64,000 nt of DNA, taken from assembly GCA_910583725.1 (NCBI GenBank), contig CAJTXZ010000003.1, forward strand, positions 74,720-138,719, read 5' to 3'. Positions 59,014 through 64,000 of the stretch are shown here, piece by piece. Position 1 is the first letter of the stretch; each line of letters opens with the position of its first letter. The stretch is from an uncultured Vampirovibrio sp. Lineage in GTDB: Bacteria; Cyanobacteriota; Vampirovibrionia; Gastranaerophilales; Gastranaerophilaceae. A model generated the notes under the pieces. That model ran no database searches and was not told the origin of the DNA. It was given only the letters and a program-made list of their open reading frames with translations. A program made the translations under genes and the position numbers.

Positions 59014-60948
59014 CTATACACCCGCTTCGCCTTGCTTTTCAAGCCTTTGGGCCCTTATTTTATCCATAATTTCAACAAATTCCGTATCATCAAGCGTTTC
59101 TCTCTCAAGAAGCTCTTTTGCAATCTTTCTTAACATATCTTCATTTTCAAGAAGTAAATTTTTTGCAATACTATATCTTTCATCAACAATCTTTTTTACT
59201 TCCTTATCGATCTCTGCCGCTATTTCATCTGAAAAATCCTGCATATGCCCAAAATCACGGCCCATAAAAACATGCTCCTGGCTTTTCCCATACTGCAGAT
59301 TCCCCATTTTTTCACTCATCCCATAAACGGTAACCATCTTCCTTGCGATGGCCGTAACCTTTTCAAGGTCATTAGATGCGCCCGTGGTAATATTTTCAGG
59401 CCCGTATACAATCTCCTCGGCCACCCTACCGCCAAGGGTCATGGTAATTCTGTCCAAAAGCTGATTTTTCTTTAATGTAAGATGGTCCTTTTCAGGAAGA
59501 ACTGTCGTAATTCCAAGTGCCATGCCTCTTGGAATTATAGAAACTTTATGAAGCGGGTCACAGTTTTTCAAAAGTATTGCAAGCAAAGCATGCCCCACCT
59601 CATGATGAGCAGTATTTTCCTTTTCATCATCAGATATGATTCTTGATTTTTTCTCAGGGCCAGCCATAACCTTATCTATAGCCTCATCCAGATGTTCCAT
59701 AGAAATTTCTGTCTGATTATGCCTTGCACTCAAAAGTGCAGCTTCATTTAATAAATTCTGCAAATCAGCTCCGGTAAAGCCGGGTGTCCTCTTAGCTAAA
59801 ACTTTAAGGTCAACATCCTTTGCTAGTGGCTTATTTTTGGCATGAACATTTAAAATCTGCTCCCTGCCTAAAATATCCGGCCTGTTAATTATAATTTGCC
59901 TGTCAAATCTGCCGGGTCTCAATAGCGCATTATCAAGGATATCCGGCCTGTTTGTCGCAGCAAGCACAATAATATTCGTATTTTCATCAAACCCATCCAT
60001 CTCAACAAGCAATTGGTTCAGGGTTTGCTCGCGCTCGTCATGGCCGCCGCCCATACCGGCACCCCTTTGACGGCCCACAGCATCAATTTCATCTATAAAT
60101 ATTATACAGGGCTGATGTTTTTTTGCCTGCTCAAAAAGGTCGCGAACACGGCTTGCACCAACACCTACAAACATCTCAACAAAATCAGAGCCTGATATAG
60201 AAAAGAAAGGGACTCCGGCTTCCCCCGCAACTGCTTTAGCCATAAGTGTTTTACCGGTACCTGGAACACCAACAAGAAGCACACCTTTTGGAATTTTAGC
60301 ACCTAATTTTGTATATTTTTCAGCATTCTTTAAAAAGTCTACAATCTCTTCCAGCTCTTGCTTTTCCTCATCAATGCCGGCAACATCCTTAAATGTCACT
60401 TTGACCTTATTTTCAAGCATCATTTTTGCCCTGGATTTGCCGAAATTCATTGCAGCAGAACCGCCTTGCTGAATTCCCTTTAATATTAAAATTATTAAGC
60501 CGATAAAAAACAATGGCAGTAAAATAGACGCAACGGTAGACAGCGTAGAGCCTTCCTGAGGTTTTTTATAATTAATTTCAACGCCATGCTCCTCTAAAAG
60601 TGCAGATAATTTTTGGTCATTTTCGGCAATTCGCACCTTATACTGCGTTATCGCTGCGTTTGAGCCCTGTGGCCCCAAAAGTTGAAATGCCAGATTTTCA
60701 GCCGGAGTTTTTGCTGTATCAGCTTTATTAGAGGGGTTTTCAGCGTTTTTATCCTCTTTAGGTACAGCAATTACAAGGTCTTTAGAGATTACAACAGACT
60801 TAATCTCATTATTTTCAACCTTCTGCAGGAAGTTGGAATATGAAATTTCGCTCGTAGAGGTAACAGGCCCGGCAAAAACCATTGCAAGCACAATTAAAGC
60901 CACTATCCCGATTATAATATATACCCCTAAAGACTGATTATTCTTCAT
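59014..60948 (-). CDS. ftsH: ATP-dependent zinc metalloprotease FtsH
   Basis: A 644-aa membrane protease that removes damaged or short-lived membrane and cytosolic proteins. N-terminal helix IIIGIVALIVLAMVFAG, a ~110-residue periplasmic part, second helix (VASILLPLFFIGLIILIL). The AAA domain has Walker A VGVPGTGKT, Walker B CIIFIDEID, and LLRPGRFDRQI. The protease site HHEVGHALLA is the HExxH motif, around residue 420. GAGGA precedes the ATG. The CFeSP genes follow 2 nt later. It is the usual length. Confidence 0.97.
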   Translation of the reverse strand: MKNNQSLGVYIIIGIVALIVLAMVFAGPVTSTSEISYSNFLQKVENNEIKSVVISKDLVIAVPKEDKNAENPSNKADTAKTPAENLAFQLLGPQGSNAAITQYKVRIAENDQKLSALLEEHGVEINYKKPQEGSTLSTVASILLPLFFIGLIILILKGIQQGGSAAMNFGKSRAKMMLENKVKVTFKDVAGIDEEKQELEEIVDFLKNAEKYTKLGAKIPKGVLLVGVPGTGKTLMAKAVAGEAGVPFFSISGSDFVEMFVGVGASRVRDLFEQAKKHQPCIIFIDEIDAVGRQRGAGMGGGHDEREQTLNQLLVEMDGFDENTNIIVLAATNRPDILDNALLRPGRFDRQIIINRPDILGREQILNVHAKNKPLAKDVDLKVLAKRTPGFTGADLQNLLNEAALLSARHNQTEISMEHLDEAIDKVMAGPEKKSRIISDDEKENTAHHEVGHALLAILLKNCDPLHKVSIIPRGMALGITTVLPEKDHLTLKKNQLLDRITMTLGGRVAEEIVYGPENITTGASNDLEKVTAIARKMVTVYGMSEKMGNLQYGKSQEHVFMGRDFGHMQDFSDEIAAEIDKEVKKIVDERYSIAKNLLLENEDMLRKIAKELLERETLDDTEFVEIMDKIRAQRLEKQGEAGV

Positions 60949-61049
60949 TTTGCGTCCTCATTAAAATATTTAAAAATATGCCTGTTGCTATTATATCAAA
61001 AGAATAATAAAATGTTAATTAGCAATATATTATTATAAGAAGAAAGCAA

Positions 61050-61565
61050 ATGGCGCTCGTATTCCTTTCACTGGGCTCAAATAAGGGAGACAGATTGTCT
61101 CAAATTCAGCAGGCAGTTAACTTTTTGACTGCCGATAACTCCATAACCCTTGTGGCATCATCATCTTTCTATGAAACAGAACCTTGGGGAAACAAAAAGC
61201 AAAACTGGTTTGTAAACGCTGCAATAGCCATCAGAACTGAATTACAGCCTGTTGAACTTTTAAGGGTTTGTCAAAGTATCGAGGCAAAATTAGGCAGAGA
61301 GCGGGATTCAGAGCAAAGATGGGGCGAAAGAGCAATAGATATTGATATTTTATTCTATGACAATCTTATTTTTAAAAATGAAATTCTCGAAATACCGCAT
61401 AAACACGTGCAGAACAGGGCTTTTGCCCTTGTGCCTCTGCTTGAAATAAACCCTGATTTTAAGCATCCTGTATTAAATAAAACAATTTTAGAGCTTCATG
61501 AAGCGCTTGAATGCCCTGAGGACGTGTATTTATACGGCACGGTTATCAGTGAAAATAATTTCTAG
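61050..61565 (+). CDS. folK: 2-amino-4-hydroxy-6-hydroxymethyldihydropteridine pyrophosphokinase
   Basis: A 171-aa HPPK that pyrophosphorylates the pterin in folate synthesis. Signature: FLSLGSNKGDRLSQIQQAVN, SSFYETEPWG, FVNAAIAIRTEL, LGRERDSEQRWGERAIDIDI (catalytic RW(G)ER and DxD). Full length. AAGAAAGCAA precedes the ATG. It is divergent from ftsH and monocistronic. folB/folP are not in the window. Confidence 0.96.
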   Translation: MALVFLSLGSNKGDRLSQIQQAVNFLTADNSITLVASSSFYETEPWGNKKQNWFVNAAIAIRTELQPVELLRVCQSIEAKLGRERDSEQRWGERAIDIDILFYDNLIFKNEILEIPHKHVQNRAFALVPLLEINPDFKHPVLNKTILELHEALECPEDVYLYGTVISENNF

Positions 61566-61780
61566 CCGCCAAAATCCTTATCATATCAGCATTTTAAGGT
61601 TCGAATATGGGTAATAAATGTACTATATCAGCATTTTTACGATTTTTACAAATAAAAAACCAAAACAAAATGCAATACGTGCAAACTAGGCTAAAATCCC
61701 TATTTGCAAGCATTCTATAAAACAATAAAAACTAAAACCCGCATAATATAAGAATTTCACACGTCACCTCAAAATAAAAA

Positions 61781-62974
61781 ATGACAACAAATACAAACAA
61801 GCAAAATTTTAATAAAATTACTAAAACCCTTGCAGCGCAAGTAAAAGAAGCTTTTAAAACAAATATTGCAATCATCGGAGCTGGCCCCGCAGGCTCATAT
61901 TGCGCATTACAGCTGATTGAAGCCTTAGGGGAATATGGCTGTAACGATTGTCGCATAACGCTTTTTGACCCGCAAGATACACTGAAAACAATTCTACCAA
62001 CCGGAAACGGCCGCTGCAACCTGACTTTCGACGAATTAGATTTTAAAAAACTTGCTTCATATTACCCGCGCGGCGAAAAATTCCTCTATTCAATACTTTC
62101 CAGGTATTCTACACTTGAAACCCGCTCATACTTTGAAAAGATAGGAATTAAAACCTACACACAGCCTGATAAACGCGTATTTCCCGCATCAAACAGCGCT
62201 AAAACCGTTCGTACGCAAATGATTTCGGAGCTTAAAAAATCTAAAAACATAAAAATTATTAAAAAATGTATAAAAAACGCCAAAGAACTTGATAAATTCA
62301 ATATTATAGTACTCGCAACAGGCTCAAAAGATAACTATAGCCTGGCTTCACAGTTTGGTCACAACATAATCCCTTATAAACCCGCACTTTGCGGCCTTAA
62401 GATAAAAAACAAAGGGGCCAATTTCCCCACAGGTGTTAGCATTCACACGCCAGATGGCGGCATAATCTTTACACACCAGGGACTTTCCGGCCCTGAAATT
62501 TTTAAAATATCCTCAATCAACGCTAATAAAGCCCTTCCCTACACCGTAAAAATCCCAATACTCAATCCTGACAAGGTTTTTGAACATATAAAAAGAAACC
62601 CTGTGAAAAGTTTCGGCAACATAATTTCAGAATTCATCCCAAAATCGCTCGCAAAATATCTTTTCGAAAAAAATAATATAAATTTTGAAAAACAGGCATG
62701 CCATGCTAAAAAAATTGAGGTTGAAAACCTTGCAACCCTTGTTTTTACAATAGAAGGCCCAGATGGAAAAGGCGAAATAGTGCACGCTGGCGGGGTTTGC
62801 CTGAATGAAGTTGATAAAAACTGCAAGTCAAAAATCAAAAATAACCTCTGGATAATCGGCGAAACCCTTGATATAGATGGTTTTTGCGGAGGTTTTAACC
62901 TGCAAAACTGCTGGAGCACTGCAAAAATAGCTGCAGACGACATCGTACAAAAAATTCTGCACCCCGAAAAATAA
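61781..62974 (+). CDS. BaiN/HI0933-family flavoprotein oxidoreductase
   Basis: A 397-aa FAD-dependent protein. The N-terminal dinucleotide motif is IAIIGAGPAGSYCALQLIEA, followed by the HI0933 hallmark TGNGRCNLTF and a motif RVFPASNSAKTVRTQMI. The FAD-binding C-terminus has GEIVHAGGVCLNEV and IIGETLDIDGFCGGFNLQ, ending with a helix. The family (PF03486) includes BaiN, a bile-acid delta-4,5 and 6,7 enoate dehydratase/reductase-like protein; which substrate is used here is open. No ribosome binding site precedes the ATG clearly. It is monocistronic. Confidence 0.88.
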   Translation: MTTNTNKQNFNKITKTLAAQVKEAFKTNIAIIGAGPAGSYCALQLIEALGEYGCNDCRITLFDPQDTLKTILPTGNGRCNLTFDELDFKKLASYYPRGEKFLYSILSRYSTLETRSYFEKIGIKTYTQPDKRVFPASNSAKTVRTQMISELKKSKNIKIIKKCIKNAKELDKFNIIVLATGSKDNYSLASQFGHNIIPYKPALCGLKIKNKGANFPTGVSIHTPDGGIIFTHQGLSGPEIFKISSINANKALPYTVKIPILNPDKVFEHIKRNPVKSFGNIISEFIPKSLAKYLFEKNNINFEKQACHAKKIEVENLATLVFTIEGPDGKGEIVHAGGVCLNEVDKNCKSKIKNNLWIIGETLDIDGFCGGFNLQNCWSTAKIAADDIVQKILHPEK

Positions 62975-63037
62975 ATTTATATTAAGAAATATTACGATAA
63001 AAACAACTTTGCCTAAAAAGCACTCAACACAAGGGTT

Positions 63038-63421
63038 TTACTGCACAACGCAAAAAAATTTATACATAAGCTCAGCAAGATTTTTATCCCTATACATAGC
63101 ATTGGTAATCTCTTTCACCATATCCTGTACCGCAATACGCTGTCCCACAGTGAAAAACTGGTATGGTTCCACCTCAAGCGCAGATGCCAGGCGGTATAAA
63201 GTAATTTGCGTCGGATAAACCTTACCCCTCTCAATGTTTGAAAGGCTTGCCTGCTCTATGTCTACAAGCTCTGCCAAATGTTCTTGTGTGTAATTTTTTA
63301 AATCCCTGTAATATTTTATTTTTTTACCAAATAAAATTTTAAAATCATTAAATTTAGCGTCAAAATCCTCGCCCTCCAAGGCATTGTAACCCTTTGTCAA
63401 CATCATCATATTCCTGTTCAA
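63038..63421 (-). CDS. XRE-family regulator
   Basis: A 127-aa protein. The helix-turn-helix (~30-90) reads FGKKIKYYRDLKNYTQEHLA, DIEQASLSNIERGKVYPTQI and LYRLASALEVEPYQFF. The C-terminus is a short helix (VKEITNAMYRDKNLAELMYK). Two starts are possible: TTG at 63421 (AAGGAG 3 nt before) or the ATG triplet at 63409-63401; both retain the domain. It is divergent from the pilin-like gene at 63580 and could regulate it, by position only. Confidence 0.88.
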   Translation of the reverse strand: MNRNMMMLTKGYNALEGEDFDAKFNDFKILFGKKIKYYRDLKNYTQEHLAELVDIEQASLSNIERGKVYPTQITLYRLASALEVEPYQFFTVGQRIAVQDMVKEITNAMYRDKNLAELMYKFFCVVQ

Positions 63422-63487
63422 CTACTCCTTAATTTGATTTTGCATTGAAGTGCAAAAAATTTTATATTCTTATATTTATTTTTTTAC

Positions 63488-63515
63488 TTGATTTATGATG
63501 TAATACCTATATAAT
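63488..63515 (+). promoter_or_regulatory. Promoter of the pilin-like gene
   Basis: TTGATT (63488-63493), a 16-bp spacer and TATAAT (63510-63515) read towards the gene at 63580. The leader would be about 58 nt and contains AGTAGGTAA just before the ATG. Confidence 0.55.
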
Positions 63516-63579
63516 ATAGTTATAAGATTATATTTTACGAAATTTATGCGTAATTATATATAGACAAGTAGGTAATTTT

Positions 63580-64000
63580 ATGATTAAAAGTTTTCATCTA
63601 AAAAGCGCATGCGCTAAAAAAGCCTTGCGTTTAGAGCCCTTAGAGTGTATTTGCACAAATATCGGCCCAAAATTTCACACAAAAAGCCAGAATGATACAA
63701 TCATCCCAAAATGGCAGTCCGCCAACGCTTTTTCATTAGTAGAAATGCTCATGGCATTATTAGTGGCTTCATTGTTGCTTGCAGCATTAGCTCCTGTGAT
63801 GACAAAGAAGTTTAGTGAGACTGTTAATTTCCATGGGCAGGTGGCGAATCCTGGAGAAAAGACAAAAAAAGTTGTTTATTTAACAGATCCTGGTGATGGA
63901 GAATGGGATGTTCCTAATGGTATTAGGAATTTTACTGTTACAACAGTTGGTGCTGGCGGAGGTGGAGGAGCAGGTAGCAATTATGGTTGTGTAGTATTTA
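63580..64000 (+). CDS. Pilin-like protein with glycine-rich domain (cut by window end)
   Basis: A frame from ATG 63580 (AGTAGGTAA upstream) runs to the window end, 140 residues so far. A 50-residue basic/polar leader precedes AFSLVEMLMALLVASLLLAA, a prepilin-type N-terminus with Phe51 as +1 and Glu55 as +5. The residue before the cleavage site is Ala rather than the usual Gly. After the helix come YLTDPGDGEWDVP and NFTVTTVGAGGGGGAGS, the start of a glycine-rich trypsin-like or adhesin-type domain. It would be a surface pseudopilin carrying an adhesive domain. The rest is outside the window. Confidence 0.8.
   Translation, partial: MIKSFHLKSACAKKALRLEPLECICTNIGPKFHTKSQNDTIIPKWQSANAFSLVEMLMALLVASLLLAALAPVMTKKFSETVNFHGQVANPGEKTKKVVYLTDPGDGEWDVPNGIRNFTVTTVGAGGGGGAGSNYGCVVF

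Noticed and set aside
1..64000. CRISPR arrays, rRNA genes and classical insertion sequences
   Set aside because: No regularly spaced repeat series, no rRNA conserved blocks and no DDE transposase with flanking terminal repeats were seen.

Overview
The window is AT-rich bacterial DNA. The closest fit I can argue is a gut Gastranaerophilales/Vampirovibrionia ('Melainabacteria') genome. The signs are many conserved secreted or single-pass proteins of no known family, pilin-like proteins fused to collar-type or glycine-rich domains, a fused HisA-HisI-HisE gene, an agmatinase, a bifunctional-nuclease-domain (BFN) protein and a lone FtsH. No rRNA gene is present, so this placement is inference.

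Positions 1-16482 are accessory DNA, apparently two mobile elements in tandem. Element A (to about 7742) holds the end of a Fic/DOC gene, a HEPN-domain gene, a five-gene minus-strand operon with a small serine recombinase and a DUF6876 protein, a methyltransferase remnant, and at its right end a 71-aa protein followed by a large serine recombinase. Element B (about 8181-16482) holds an XRE repressor, three exported or membrane proteins, a second small serine recombinase, small accessory genes, a small putative regulator, a putative rolling-circle initiator of the gene II/X type, and again a small protein plus a large serine recombinase. The element B recombinase runs into the 3' end of an antisense tRNA-Asn, so its attachment site is visible. 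Four copies of an 18-bp operator (TACAAC-N6-GTTGGA) sit on three promoters of element B, including the replication promoter.

Positions 16516-64000 are chromosomal. They run in order: a YtxH-type envelope cluster (16838-17804); a MerR regulator, rimO and a membrane glycosyltransferase on the minus strand; two lineage proteins; pyrG and gatC; two tandem response regulators without a kinase; a pentapeptide protein; two paralogous secreted coiled-coil proteins; a pilin-collar fusion; a gene pair behind a probable cobalamin riboswitch; a tolC-macA-macB export operon; a candidate small RNA and tRNA-Leu; a BFN-domain nuclease; speB, coaE, a BI-1 protein and recJ; a ferredoxin; a GC-richer repeat-bearing island; a B12-binding radical SAM protein with an SDR; a plus-strand run of pfkB-like, csaB-like, hisA-IE, hisD and an acyltransferase; a frameshifted HNH gene; an orphan corrinoid iron-sulfur protein pair (acsC/acsD-like); ftsH; folK; a BaiN-like flavoprotein; an XRE regulator; and a pilin-like gene cut by the window end.

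Three themes link these genes. The first is cobalamin and corrinoid use: the riboswitch, the orphan corrinoid protein and the B12-binding radical SAM protein. The second is surface export: pilin-like proteins, MacAB-TolC and many signal peptides. The third is compact regulation in the mobile DNA, where operators overlap promoter hexamers and several start codons lie only 6-7 nt after the -10 box, as in leaderless mRNAs.
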